Positions 1-8,723 of a DNA stretch of 64,000 nt are shown here, piece by piece (within the stretch, counting starts at the first letter, position 1; every line of letters starts with the position of its first letter). Source of the DNA: Streptomyces lateritius (GTDB lineage: Bacteria; Actinomycetota; Actinomycetes; Streptomycetales; Streptomycetaceae); assembly GCF_014649715.1 (NCBI RefSeq), contig NZ_BMTO01000010.1, positions 273,262-337,261 of the forward strand. The letters run 5' to 3'. The notes beneath the pieces are model-generated. The model was not told where the DNA came from, searched no databases, and saw only the letters and a program-made list of their open reading frames with translations. The translations under genes were made by a program, and so were the position numbers.

Positions 1-3000
1 GCCGGCCTCGTCGGTGACGACGTCGGCGAGGCCGAGGGCGAGCGCCAGGGAGGCGAAGAACGTCTCTCCGCCCGAGAGGGTGGCGGTGTCGCGCTCGTTG
101 CCGGTCCAGGCGTCCACGACATGGAGCCCGAGGCCCGCGCGCCGGCCGCCGGAGCGGGCGTCGGAGTGGACGAGGGTGTAGCGACCCGAGGACATGCGCT
201 GGAGCCGGGCCGAGGCCGAGGCCGCGACCTGTTCGAGCCGGGCGGCCAGGACGTACGACTCCAGGCGCATCTTGCGTTCGTTCTCCGCCGAGGTGCCGGC
301 CGTGAGTCCGGCGAGCCGGGCGACCCGTTCGTACGTCTCACGGAGCGGTCCGAGCCGGCGCACCTCGGTGTCGGCCTGCTGGGAGAGCCGCGCCAGTTCG
401 GCGCACCGGTCGCGTACGGCGGCGAGGGCCGCCGTGGCGCCCCGCAGGGCCCGTTCGGCGGCGGTGTGCGTGGCCTCGGTCTGCGCGGGGTCGGCGGGGG
501 GACACTCGGCGGCGGCGCGGGTCTCCGGCTCCGCGAGCCGGTCGGCGACAGCGGCCGCCTCCGCCTGCCAGGCGTCCAGGCGGCTCTGGAGGGTGCGGCG
601 TTCGCCGTCCTCCAGGAGCGCGGCGGCGGCCGCGGCGGGCGTGTCGAACCCGGCGCGGAACGCGGCGTCGGCGAGCCGGTCGTCGGCCTCCTTCAGCCGT
701 TGGGCGGTGGTGTCGACGGTCCGTACGGTCTCGGCGGCGTCGATCAGGATGGCGATGCGCCGCTCCAGGCGTGAGGCGTGCTCGGCGACGCTGCCCGACT
801 CCCCCCGGCCCCGGGCCAGTTCCGCGTCCAGGACGGTCTGCTCCCGGTCGAGCGCCTCGCGCTGCGAGGTGCGCGCGGCGACCCGCCGCTCGGCGTCCCG
901 CTGGGCCGCGAGCCGGCTCTCGTACTCCCGCTCCGCTCGGGCGAGCGCCTCGCGCGCGCCGTGCGTCTGCCCGGCGAGCGCGTGCGCCTCCGCGTGCTGC
1001 CGTGTCAGCTCCTCGACCTCGCGGGTCAGTTCCTCGACACCGGGCTCGGATACGCCGGAATCCTCGCGGGCGGCCGACTCCACGGCTCGCGCCCCGGCAC
1101 CCTGCACGGGCACGGTGTCGAGCCGAACCCTGTGACCGTCCGCCGCGTCGGGGCGCGGGATCTCGGCCCCGCCCTCGGACAGCGCCCCCTCCGGAGCGTC
1201 GCCCGGCGTGCCACCCGGCACGTCCCTTCCGTCGACCGGTCCGGCCGAGGCGGGGGCGGTAGCGGGCGCTGGGTCGGCGGCGTCCTCCCCTCGCACGGCA
1301 ACGGCACCCTCTCCCCTGGCGGGAGCGCCGCCGCCTCGGGCCCGGGAAGCGGTCGCCACGCGCGCCGCGGCGGCCACCTCGACCGCGCCGGGCACCGGCC
1401 CCGCGAGGACCTCCGCGCTGGCCGCTGACCAGGCTTCCCTGAGAACCGCGAGCTCTCGTTCGGCCGTGGTCCTGGCCTCGTCCGCGTGCGTGAAGGCGGC
1501 GTAGGCGGTGTCCTCCGTCGCCCGGTCCACGTGGTCGGCGCCGGTGCGTGCCGGGGCCGGGTGGTCGGCCGAGCCGCAGACCTGGCACGGGTCGCCAGGG
1601 GTCAGGGCGGCGGCCAGTTCGGCGGCGATGCCCCGCAGGCGGCGGGACTTGATGTCGAGCCACGCCTCGTGCGTCTCGTTGCGGTGTTCGCGGGCGGCCG
1701 TCAGCCGGGCCTCGGCGGCCTTCGCTTCCTCGGCCAGGCCGTCGCGGCGGCGGGCCGCCGCGAGCCTGCGACGGGCGGGTTCGAGCCGGCCGGCGAGGTG
1801 CTCGGCGCGGGCCGCGGCCTCCTGGGCGGATTCGATACGCGCCATGAGCTCCGCCCGGCGGGGCTCCCACCCGGCGAGCCAGCCGCCCGCGTCCTGGAGG
1901 ATCTCTTCGTCGGCGCGCGCCTGCCGCTCCAGAGTGGAACGCTCCCGGGTGACCTCGGCGCTGCGCCGCTCGGCCCGCCGGGCCGACTCCAGCCCGCCCA
2001 GCTCCTCGCGCAGCCGCCGCTCCAGCGTGGACAGCTGCTCCGTTCCCGCGTCGGCCAGGTCGGGCGGCAGCAGGCCGCGCGTGCGCTCCCGGGCCCCGCT
2101 CGCCGCCGCGTGGTCGCGCTCGGCGTCGGCGCGCAGTGCCAGCGCGGGCGCCACCCGGTCGGCCTTGAGAGCCCGGTCCAGGGTGGCCTCCCAGGCGTCC
2201 CGCTCGGCTCTGCGCGTCTCCAGTTCCTCCTGCCGCCGCAGGGCCTCGGCGTACCGCGCCTGCCGCGCCGCGAGGTCGCGCTCGGCGTCGAGCGCCCGGC
2301 GGGCGGCGGCCTGTCGGCTCTCGGCGGCGGTGACGGCCGAGCCCGCGATGCCGAGCGCCTCGCGCGCATCGGAGCGGGCCAGGGCCGCCCAGGTCTGGAC
2401 GGCTTCGGCGAGTCCCGGCTCACCGGGCCGTTCCGCCACGACGGTACCGCCGGCTACCTGCGCCATCCGGTGGGCGAGCGCGAGGAGCCGCTCATCCCCG
2501 TCCCGTACCTGCTGCTCGGCGGCGCGCCGCAGATCGGCGAGGCGCTCCTCGACGGCCGCGAACCGGCGGGTGTCGAAGAGCCGCCCGAGCAGTTTGCCGC
2601 GCGCCTCGGCGTCGGCCCGCAGGAAGCGCGCGAAGTCGCCCTGCGGCAGGAGCACGACCTGGCAGAACTGTTCCCGGCTCATGCCGAGGAGCTGGGTGAT
2701 CTCCTCGCCGATCTCCTGGTGAGAGCGGCTGAGTCCGGCCCACTCACCGGTCCCGGGGTCGTACTCGCGCAGCCAGCTCTGGGCCTTCTCCGTGGTGAAG
2801 CCGCCGCCCCGCTTCTTGGGCCGCGGCTGGGCGGGCCGCCGGGTGATCTCCAACCGACGCTCCCCCACGGTCAGCTCGAGCGTGACCTCGGTGTACGTCC
2901 CGGCCTGGGCGTGGTCGCTGCGCAGCGAGGCGCCCGGGCTCTGCCGGGCGCCGGGCACGGCGCCGTACAGGGCGTAGCAGACGGCGTCCAGGACGGAGGT

Positions 3001-3123
3001 CTTCCCGGCGCCGGTCGGTCCGTGGAGGAGGAAGAGCCCGGCGGAGGAGAGCGCGTCGAAGTCGATCTCCTGCGTGGTGCCGAACGGCCCGAAGGCGGTG
3101 ACGGCGAGGCGGTGCAGTCTCAC
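1..3123 (-). CDS. sbcC: SbcC, ATPase subunit of SbcCD nuclease (3' end cut by window edge)
   Basis: This is the Rad50-like ATPase subunit of SbcCD, which with SbcD trims hairpins and DNA double-strand ends. The GTG start overlaps the sbcD stop (GTGA), so the two are translationally coupled. Residues 35-42 are the Walker A motif GPTGAGKT. A CxxC zinc hook (CQVC, near residue 512) lies between two long Ala/Arg/Glu-rich coiled-coil arms. The ABC signature LSGGE is at about 1016-1020, close to its place in the roughly 1050-residue E. coli protein. The window ends before Walker B, so the last few dozen residues are missing. An Ala/Gly/Pro/Asp-rich low-complexity insert (about residues 598-674) interrupts the distal coiled coil. 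Confidence 0.95.
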   Translation of the reverse strand, partial: MRLHRLAVTAFGPFGTTQEIDFDALSSAGLFLLHGPTGAGKTSVLDAVCYALYGAVPGARQSPGASLRSDHAQAGTYTEVTLELTVGERRLEITRRPAQPRPKKRGGGFTTEKAQSWLREYDPGTGEWAGLSRSHQEIGEEITQLLGMSREQFCQVVLLPQGDFARFLRADAEARGKLLGRLFDTRRFAAVEERLADLRRAAEQQVRDGDERLLALAHRMAQVAGGTVVAERPGEPGLAEAVQTWAALARSDAREALGIAGSAVTAAESRQAAARRALDAERDLAARQARYAEALRRQEELETRRAERDAWEATLDRALKADRVAPALALRADAERDHAAASGARERTRGLLPPDLADAGTEQLSTLERRLREELGGLESARRAERRSAEVTRERSTLERQARADEEILQDAGGWLAGWEPRRAELMARIESAQEAAARAEHLAGRLEPARRRLAAARRRDGLAEEAKAAEARLTAAREHRNETHEAWLDIKSRRLRGIAAELAAALTPGDPCQVCGSADHPAPARTGADHVDRATEDTAYAAFTHADEARTTAERELAVLREAWSAASAEVLAGPVPGAVEVAAAARVATASRARGGGAPARGEGAVAVRGEDAADPAPATAPASAGPVDGRDVPGGTPGDAPEGALSEGGAEIPRPDAADGHRVRLDTVPVQGAGARAVESAAREDSGVSEPGVEELTREVEELTRQHAEAHALAGQTHGAREALARAEREYESRLAAQRDAERRVAARTSQREALDREQTVLDAELARGRGESGSVAEHASRLERRIAILIDAAETVRTVDTTAQRLKEADDRLADAAFRAGFDTPAAAAAALLEDGERRTLQSRLDAWQAEAAAVADRLAEPETRAAAECPPADPAQTEATHTAAERALRGATAALAAVRDRCAELARLSQQADTEVRRLGPLRETYERVARLAGLTAGTSAENERKMRLESYVLAARLEQVAASASARLQRMSSGRYTLVHSDARSGGRRAGLGLHVVDAWTGNERDTATLSGGETFFASLALALGLADVVTDEAG

Positions 3124-4292
3124 CGGCCGCTCACCTCGCGCTCCGCCGCGTCCACCCGTACGTCGTCGAAGGCGCCGTACAGCACCGTCCGCTCGGCGCC
3201 GTCCGGTCCGGCGCCGCCGCGTACATGGGCCACGAAGTCCTCCGCGATCTGCTGGTCGCTGCGGTCCCGCAGCCGCTGCGCGTACGAGGCGAGCGGGTCG
3301 CCCTCGGTGCGCTCGGGCTCGAAGACCAGGCTGAGGGTGTGCGGGAAGCGTTCGACGAGCCGGGCCATGGGTTCGGCCGGCCGCAGGGGGTCGGTGAGCG
3401 TCGCCTCGACCCAGGACCGCTCGTGCCGTACGAGGGCGGGGTCGGCCAGCAGGTCGTCGAGCCGGCCCCTGATCCGGGCCAGCGCCCTCGGCACGGGGCA
3501 GTCGATGCGCTCGGCGGTCTCGATCCCGCCCTCGGGGCCGAGGTCGATCAGCCACATCGTCTTGCGGTGCTCGGCCTCGGAGAAGGAGTACGCCAGGGGG
3601 GAGCCGGAGTAGCGCACGCGCGGGGTGACGGCCTGGCTGCCGTGGAGGTGGCCGAGGGCGACGTAGTCGACACCGTCGAAGACTCCGGCCGGGACGGCCG
3701 CGACTCCGCCGACGGTGATGTCCCGCTCGCTGTCGCTGGGCTCGCCTCCGGCGACGAAGGCGTGGGCGAGGACGACGGACCGGGTGGAGGCGGACCGTTC
3801 GGCGAGGTCGGCGCGCACCCGGTCCATGGCGGCGCCGAGCACGGCCTCGTGCCCCGCCTTCTCCACGCCGAACCGCTCGCGGACGAGGGCGGGTTCGAGA
3901 TAGGGCAGCCCGTACAGGGCCACGTCTCCGTGGGCGTCCGTGAGCAGGACGGGGGTGCCGACTCCCGCCGGGTCGGTACGGAGGTGGATCCCGGCGCGTT
4001 CGATGAGTCCGGCGCCCACGCCGAGGCGGCGTGCCGAGTCGTGGTTCCCGGAGATCATCACCGTCGGCACGCCCGCCTCGGCGAGGCGGTGCAGGGCCGT
4101 GTCGAAGAGCTCGACGGCGCTCAGCGGCGGTACGGCCCGGTCGTAGACATCCCCGGCGACCAGCACCGCGTCCACCTCGCGCTCGAGCACCGTCGCCACC
4201 AGGTGGTCGAGGAACGCGGCCTGGGCGTCGAGCAGGCTCACCCGGTGGAACGACCGTCCCAGGTGCCAGTCCGAGGTGTGCAGGAATCTCAT
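3120..4292 (-). CDS. sbcD: SbcD, exonuclease subunit of SbcCD
   Basis: This is the Mre11-type metallophosphoesterase nuclease subunit (390 aa, normal family length). The N-terminus reads MRFLHTSDWHLGR, supplying the first Asp and His metal ligands. GDVYDR near residue 48 and GNHD near residue 83 give the remaining signature, with a GHLH motif further on. It is the first gene of the sbcDC pair, and its TGA overlaps the sbcC GTG. A short gap of about 80 bases separates it from the YigZ-like gene upstream on the same strand. The family acts as a heterotetramer with SbcC on DNA ends and hairpins in the cytoplasm. Confidence 0.96.
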   Translation of the reverse strand: MRFLHTSDWHLGRSFHRVSLLDAQAAFLDHLVATVLEREVDAVLVAGDVYDRAVPPLSAVELFDTALHRLAEAGVPTVMISGNHDSARRLGVGAGLIERAGIHLRTDPAGVGTPVLLTDAHGDVALYGLPYLEPALVRERFGVEKAGHEAVLGAAMDRVRADLAERSASTRSVVLAHAFVAGGEPSDSERDITVGGVAAVPAGVFDGVDYVALGHLHGSQAVTPRVRYSGSPLAYSFSEAEHRKTMWLIDLGPEGGIETAERIDCPVPRALARIRGRLDDLLADPALVRHERSWVEATLTDPLRPAEPMARLVERFPHTLSLVFEPERTEGDPLASYAQRLRDRSDQQIAEDFVAHVRGGAGPDGAERTVLYGAFDDVRVDAAEREVSGR

Positions 4293-4370
4293 GATCGAGG
4301 AGCGTATCGGTGGGGTCGGACATCGGCCGGGGGTTCGTGGATTCCGAAGGCCGGTCGCGAGTGAAGCCGC

Positions 4371-4997
4371 TCAGGCATCGCCGTATGCCTCGCCGCCGAG
4401 CTCGAGCCGCGCGGTGCCCGCCGTCGCGTCGGCGAGCCAGGCGCGGAACCCGGCCACGTCGGCGTCCGGCAGGCCGATCTCGAGGGTGACGGCCTCGCCG
4501 TACCGCACGTCGCGCACCGCCCGCCCGGTAGCCCGCAGCTCGTTCTCCAGCCGGCCCGCGCGCTGGTGGTCGACGGTGACGGTGGCGAGGCGGAAGCGCT
4601 GCCGGGTGACGGTGCCGAGCACGTCGAGGGCCTCGCCGACGACGCCTCCGTACGCGCGGATGAGACCGCCCGCGCCGAGCTTCACGCCGCCGTAGTAGCG
4701 GGTGACGACGGCGGCGACGTACCGCACCTCGCGCCGCATGAGCATCTGGAGCATCGGGACCCCGGCCGTGCCCCCGGGCTCGCCGTCGTCACTGGCCTTC
4801 TGTACGGCCGCGTCGGCGCCGATGACGTACGCGAAGCAGTTGTGCGTGGCGGTCGGGTGCTCCTTGCGGACGCGTGCGACGAAGTCCTGCGCCTCCTGCT
4901 CGGTCGCGACGGGCGCGAGCGCGCAGATGAAGCGCGAGCGGTTGATCTCGGTCTCGTGCACACCCTCGCGAGCGAGCGTGCGGTACTGCTCCTGCAT
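4371..4997 (-). CDS. YigZ/IMPACT (UPF0029) family protein
   Basis: The 208-residue protein has the full two-domain YigZ architecture. The N-terminal UPF0029 domain carries GEPGGTAG (residues 72-79) and YYGGVKLGAGGL (about 101-112). A C-terminal ferredoxin-like DUF1949-type domain starts around residue 135. The eukaryotic relative IMPACT regulates Gcn2; the bacterial role is not settled, with nucleic-acid or translation-factor binding proposed. The gene is monocistronic or loosely linked to sbcDC downstream. The ATG at 4997 is the first start and matches the family N-terminus. Confidence 0.9.
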   Translation of the reverse strand: MQEQYRTLAREGVHETEINRSRFICALAPVATEQEAQDFVARVRKEHPTATHNCFAYVIGADAAVQKASDDGEPGGTAGVPMLQMLMRREVRYVAAVVTRYYGGVKLGAGGLIRAYGGVVGEALDVLGTVTRQRFRLATVTVDHQRAGRLENELRATGRAVRDVRYGEAVTLEIGLPDADVAGFRAWLADATAGTARLELGGEAYGDA

Positions 4998-5140
4998 CCC
5001 GCCACCCTAGTGTGTCGCCGTCGGCCCGTAGGGACCGGCACCCGCTCCAGGGGGTTACCCGGCGGCGGGAATCGGCGGGAATCACGGTGGGCTCCGGTTC
5101 GTTGTCGACGGTGACCAGCCGATCCACCGGGAGGCAGCAC

Positions 5141-5572
5141 GTGACCATCGAGACGACCAGCGCCGGGACCACCGAGTCGGACACGGTACGGAAGATCCTG
5201 ACCGCCACGGGCGACACCTGGGCCGTCGTCGGGCTCTCCTCGAACCGGTCGCGTGCGGCGTACGGCGTCGCCGCGGAGCTGCAGCGCTACGGCAAGCGGA
5301 TCGTGCCCGTCCACCCGAAGGCGGAGACGGTGTACGGCGAGCAGGGCTACGCCTCGCTCGCCGACATCCCGTTCCCGGTGGACGTCGTCGACGTGTTCGT
5401 CAACAGCGAGCACGCGGGGCAGATCGCGGACGAGGCGGTGGCGATCGGCGCCAAGGCCGTCTGGTTCCAGCTCGGTGTGGTCGACGAGGACGCGTACACG
5501 CGGACCCGTGCGGCCGGCCTCGACATGGTCATGGACCGCTGCCCGGCCATCGAGATCCCGCTGCTCGGCTGA
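5141..5572 (+). CDS. CoA-binding domain protein (YccU family)
   Basis: A 143-residue single-domain Rossmann protein of the CoA_binding_2 family. The nucleotide-binding segment WAVVGLSSNRSRAAYGVAAE lies near residues 27-46, followed by IVPVHPKAETVYGE. The C-terminal MDRCPAIE (about 134-141) is the conserved Cys-containing motif. GTG 5141 is chosen because GGGAGG sits 6 bases upstream. The open frame extends further upstream, but that part looks non-coding. The family binds CoA or acyl-CoA and resembles the first domain of succinyl-CoA synthetase alpha; its physiological substrate is unknown. It converges with the XRE regulator. Confidence 0.88.
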   Translation: MTIETTSAGTTESDTVRKILTATGDTWAVVGLSSNRSRAAYGVAAELQRYGKRIVPVHPKAETVYGEQGYASLADIPFPVDVVDVFVNSEHAGQIADEAVAIGAKAVWFQLGVVDEDAYTRTRAAGLDMVMDRCPAIEIPLLG

Positions 5573-5612
5573 ACCGGGCCCGCCGTGCCCGGCTCACGGG
5601 GGTCCGGTCGCC

Positions 5613-6185
5613 TCAGCGTACGGGCGGGATGGAGACGGCCATGGTCATCTCGACCTTCTCCTCACCGTCGTTGCGATAGGCGTGCGGCAGGTTCGCCTCG
5701 AAGACGGCCGACGTTCCGGCCGGCAGCTTGTGCTCCTCGCCCTCGACCACCAGGGTGAGCACCCCCTCGGTGACGTGCAGCAGCTCGGTCGTGCCGTCGG
5801 GGTGGGGGTCGGAGGCGCTGCCGTCGCCGGGCATGAGCGTCCAGGACCAGAGTTCCAGCGGCCCGCGCGCCTCGGTGCCGACCAGGAGGGTGGTGTGGCT
5901 GCCGGTGGAGGTGGACCACATGCGCACGGCCTGGCTCGGCGGGACGAGACGGACCTGGGGGCCCTGCTCGTAGTCGAGGAGGGTGGTGATCGAGACTCCG
6001 AGGGCGTCCGCGAGCTTCACGGTGGTGCCGACGCTGGGGTTCGTGCGGGCCTGCTCGATCTGGATGATCATGCCGCGGCTCACGCCGGCGCGCGCCGCGA
6101 GCGCGTCGAGGGTGAAGCCGCGTTCGTTGCGCCACCGCTTGAGGTTCCGCGCGAGCGACTGCGTGAGCTGATCGAGGTCCGACAC
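5613..6185 (-). CDS. XRE-family regulator with C-terminal cupin domain
   Basis: The 190-residue protein has an N-terminal HTH_3 domain (about residues 10-70: FTLDALAARAGVSRGMIIQIE) and a C-terminal cupin (about 110-185) with PHPDGTTELLHVTEG and an LPHAYRN second motif. Such regulators sense a small ligand in the cupin and usually control a transporter or catabolic gene; here the divergent EamA gene is the obvious target. An ATG at 6218 is in frame, but the eleven codons between it and GTG 6185 are AT-rich and contain two inverted repeats. That looks like an operator, so 6185 is preferred. Confidence 0.88.
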   Translation of the reverse strand: MSDLDQLTQSLARNLKRWRNERGFTLDALAARAGVSRGMIIQIEQARTNPSVGTTVKLADALGVSITTLLDYEQGPQVRLVPPSQAVRMWSTSTGSHTTLLVGTEARGPLELWSWTLMPGDGSASDPHPDGTTELLHVTEGVLTLVVEGEEHKLPAGTSAVFEANLPHAYRNDGEEKVEMTMAVSIPPVR

Positions 6186-6191
6186 ATTCCG

Positions 6192-6228
6192 TCCAATATT
6201 TTGGATGACAGAGTTCATTATATTGAAC
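6192..6228. promoter_or_regulatory. Paired inverted repeats, probable XRE operator/promoter
   Basis: TCCAATATTTTGGA (6192-6205; arms TCCAA/TTGGA) and GTTCATTATATTGAAC (6213-6228; arms GTTCA/TGAAC) stand 7 bases apart in a strikingly AT-rich stretch between the divergent XRE-cupin and EamA genes. The layout fits an operator pair overlapping back-to-back promoters. That it binds this regulator is inferred from position only. Confidence 0.55.
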
Positions 6229-6303
6229 TACTGTTGTGGTCTATCGAAGTGTACCCAGCTGTACACCGCACTGTACTGCGCGACCGCCGTCTGCGAGGAA
6301 CCC

Positions 6304-7173
6304 ATGACCGCTCTGTTCGCCCTGGCCACCGCACTCCTGTGGGGACTGGCCGACTTCGGCGGCGGGCTGCTCACCCGGCGCATGCCGGCCCTGACGGTCG
6401 TCGTCGTCTCCCAGGCGATCGCGGTCGTCGTCCTCGGCGCGATCGTGGTGGCCACCGGCGGCTGGAGCGAGGCCGGACCACAGCTCTGGTACGCGGTCGC
6501 GGCGGGTGTGGTCGGCCCGGTGGCGATGCTCTGCTTCTACAAGGCCCTGGCCCTCGGGCCGATGGGCGTGGTCTCCCCCCTCGGCTCCCTCGGCGTCGTC
6601 GTCCCCGTGTCCGTCGGCCTGCTGATCGGCGACCGGCCGGGGCTGCTGCAGTTCGCCGGAATCGGCGTGGCGATCGTCGGCATCGTGCTGGCCGGCGGCC
6701 CGGAGCTGCGCGGCGCGCCGGTACAGCGCCAGGCGGTCCTCCTCACCCTCGTCGCCGCCTTCGGGTTCGGCTCGGTGATGGCGCTGATCGCCGAGGCCTC
6801 CTCCACCCTCACCGGGCTCTTCCTCGCGCTGTTCGTACAGCGGGTCACCAACGTCGCGGTGGGCGGCGCGGCGCTGTTCGTCTCCGTGAAGCGGGGCGGG
6901 CGGGCGCTGCCCGAGGACGGCGGCGGCGTGAAGGCCGTCCTGGCGGCCCTCCCGGCACTCGCCTTCGTGGGTCTGGCCGATGTCGCCGCCAACGGCACGT
7001 ACTCGATCGCCGCGCAGAACGGTCCCGTGACCGTCGCCGCCGTCCTGGCCAACCTCTACCCGGTGATCACGGCGCTGGCCGCCCGCGGCGTGCTCAAGGA
7101 ACGGCTGCGGGCGGTGCAGGCAGCCGGCGCGGGCCTGGCGCTGGTCGGCACCGTGCTCCTCGCGACAGGCTGA
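6304..7173 (+). CDS. EamA/DMT-superfamily transporter
   Basis: A 289-residue integral membrane protein with about ten hydrophobic segments arranged as two EamA repeats (first repeat starts LWGLADFGGGLL, second near residue 145). EamA proteins export metabolites such as amino acids or drugs; the substrate cannot be read from sequence. ATG 6304 follows a GAGGA ribosome site, and the in-frame ATG at 6205 is rejected because it would lie inside the operator. It is divergent from the XRE-cupin regulator, which likely controls it. Confidence 0.9.
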   Translation: MTALFALATALLWGLADFGGGLLTRRMPALTVVVVSQAIAVVVLGAIVVATGGWSEAGPQLWYAVAAGVVGPVAMLCFYKALALGPMGVVSPLGSLGVVVPVSVGLLIGDRPGLLQFAGIGVAIVGIVLAGGPELRGAPVQRQAVLLTLVAAFGFGSVMALIAEASSTLTGLFLALFVQRVTNVAVGGAALFVSVKRGGRALPEDGGGVKAVLAALPALAFVGLADVAANGTYSIAAQNGPVTVAAVLANLYPVITALAARGVLKERLRAVQAAGAGLALVGTVLLATG

Positions 7174-7219
7174 GCGCCCGCTCGCCGTCCGGCCCTGATC
7201 GGCCCTCGCGGTTCCCTGA

Positions 7220-7969
7220 TCAGCTCTCGGCGAGATCCCACTCCGCGAGGGCGGCGAGCTGCTCGGAGGTCACACCGTCCGGGATCGGCACGGGAGGTGG
7301 CGTACGCAGCGGCGGCTGCCAGCCCTTCTCCGGGTCCCAGCTCCGTACGATCCGGGCCGGGGCCCCGGCGACCACCGAGTGGTCCGGTACCTCTCCCCGT
7401 ACGACGGCGCCGGCCGCCACGACCACGTTGCGCCCGAGGCGCGCGCCCGGCAGGATCACCGCGCCCGTGCCCACCCAGCAGCCCGGGCCGATCTCGACCG
7501 GCTCGGAGCGGGGCCACTGCCGGCCGACCGGCTCGTGGGGATCGTCGTAACTGTGGTTGGTCGAGGTGATGTAGACGTACGGCCCGCAGTACGTGTCCGA
7601 GCCGATGGTCACCGTGGTGTCGGCGATGACGTGACTGCCGCGCCCCAGGACGACGCCGTCGCCGAGGGTCAGGATCGGGGCGGGACCGAGGTCGAGTCCG
7701 GGGAGCATGCCGGCGGTGAGGGTGACCTGCTCGGCGATGATGCAGTGCTCGCCGATCTCGATCCAGGGTTCACCGAAGACCGTGCCCTGCGGGAAGGCGA
7801 GCCGGGTCCCGGCGCCCAGGCGGCGGAAGCGCAGCTTGCCGGGGTGCTCCGCGGTGACGGCGCCGGCCTGCTGCACCCAACGCCGGCCGCCCTGCAGGGC
7901 GTGGGCGACCACCCGGCGCCGCCAGACGGTGAAAGATGAGAACGTGTTTCTGTTCCTCGGCACCCGCAC
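7220..7969 (-). CDS. Hexapeptide-repeat (LbetaH) acyltransferase
   Basis: The 249-residue protein contains a left-handed beta-helix of imperfect hexapeptide turns (about residues 70-210, for example IGEHCIIAEQVTL, ILTLGDGVVLGRGSHVIADT and IGPGCWVGTGAVILPGARLG). It ends with the usual VVAGAPARIVR. This is the fold of maltose, galactoside and capsular-sugar O-acetyltransferases; the TSTNHSYDDP segment holds the probable catalytic His. The acceptor is unknown. The GTG start at 7969 lacks a clear Shine-Dalgarno, so the true start could be a little downstream. It is convergent with the EamA gene. Confidence 0.85.
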   Translation of the reverse strand: MRVPRNRNTFSSFTVWRRRVVAHALQGGRRWVQQAGAVTAEHPGKLRFRRLGAGTRLAFPQGTVFGEPWIEIGEHCIIAEQVTLTAGMLPGLDLGPAPILTLGDGVVLGRGSHVIADTTVTIGSDTYCGPYVYITSTNHSYDDPHEPVGRQWPRSEPVEIGPGCWVGTGAVILPGARLGRNVVVAAGAVVRGEVPDHSVVAGAPARIVRSWDPEKGWQPPLRTPPPVPIPDGVTSEQLAALAEWDLAES

Positions 7970-8083
7970 ACGGTAGTCGCCGCCGTCGTACCTGATCAGT
8001 GGGGTGCCCTGTGATGTCCGTCATGGGCCGCCGCTAGGGTGCCCTCAGGCGTGACGGAAACGGCGAACGATCGGGAGCGGACA

Positions 8084-8611
8084 ATGGCAGAGGCGTTGAT
8101 CAAGGGCGTGGGCGGCAAGGAGCCGAAGGTCGATCCGACCGCCTTCACCGCCCCGACCTCCGTCGTGCTGGGCGATGTCACCCTGGGCGCCCGCGTCAGT
8201 GTCTGGTACCACGCTGTGCTGCGCGCCGACTGCGGTCCCATCGCCGTCGGCGAGGACTCCAACATCCAGGACAACTGCACGGTCCACGTCGACCCGGGCT
8301 TCCCGGTCACCATCGGCGCCCGCGTGACCGTCGGCCACAACGCGACCGTCCACGGCTGCACGGTCGAGGACGACGTCCTCGTCGGCATGGGCGCCACGAT
8401 CCTCAACGGAGCGCGTGTCGGCGCCGGTTCGCTCGTCGCGGCGCAGGCGCTGGTACCGCAGGGGATGGAGATCCCGCCCGGCTCGCTGGTCGCGGGCGTC
8501 CCGGCGAAGGTCCGGCGCCCGCTGACGGAGGAGGAGCAGGCCGGCATCCGACTCAACGCGGAGATGTACCTGCACCTGGCGAAGGGCCACGCCGAGGTCT
8601 TCACCGACTGA
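8084..8611 (+). CDS. Gamma-carbonic-anhydrase-family protein
   Basis: A 175-residue LbetaH protein of the gamma class. The three zinc ligands are visible at His68 (TVHVD), His85 and His90 (GHNATVH), together with Arg48 and Gln62 of the active site, so a catalytic metal site is likely. The long acidic loop of the archaeal Cam enzyme is absent, as in the CamH/YrdA group, whose activity is often weak or unproven. ATG 8084 is preceded by GGGAG. It is followed by a strong bidirectional hairpin. Confidence 0.9.
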   Translation: MAEALIKGVGGKEPKVDPTAFTAPTSVVLGDVTLGARVSVWYHAVLRADCGPIAVGEDSNIQDNCTVHVDPGFPVTIGARVTVGHNATVHGCTVEDDVLVGMGATILNGARVGAGSLVAAQALVPQGMEIPPGSLVAGVPAKVRRPLTEEEQAGIRLNAEMYLHLAKGHAEVFTD

Positions 8612-8649
8612 GGACACTCCCGGTGGGCCGCGAGGGCTCGCGTACGAGG

Positions 8650-8685
8650 AAGGGCGCGGCGCCCCTGCCGGGGTGCCGCGCCCTT
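8650..8685. terminator. GC hairpin terminator between convergent genes
   Basis: AAGGGCGCGGC and its exact complement GCCGCGCCCTT enclose a second CCCC/GGGG pairing around a TGCC loop. It lies 38 bases after the carbonic-anhydrase stop and 38 before the DedA stop on the other strand, so it can serve both. Confidence 0.75.
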
Positions 8686-8723
8686 CTCCGTACCGTGGTA
8701 CCGCCGTCGTACCGGTGTCGTCG

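Noticed and set aside
1486..3612. 708-residue open frame on the plus strand across sbcC and sbcD
   Set aside because: Shadow of two well-supported genes on the other strand.
6186..6218. N-terminal extension of the XRE-cupin protein from ATG 6218
   Set aside because: The codons are AT-rich and carry two inverted repeats. GTG 6185 matches the family N-terminus better.
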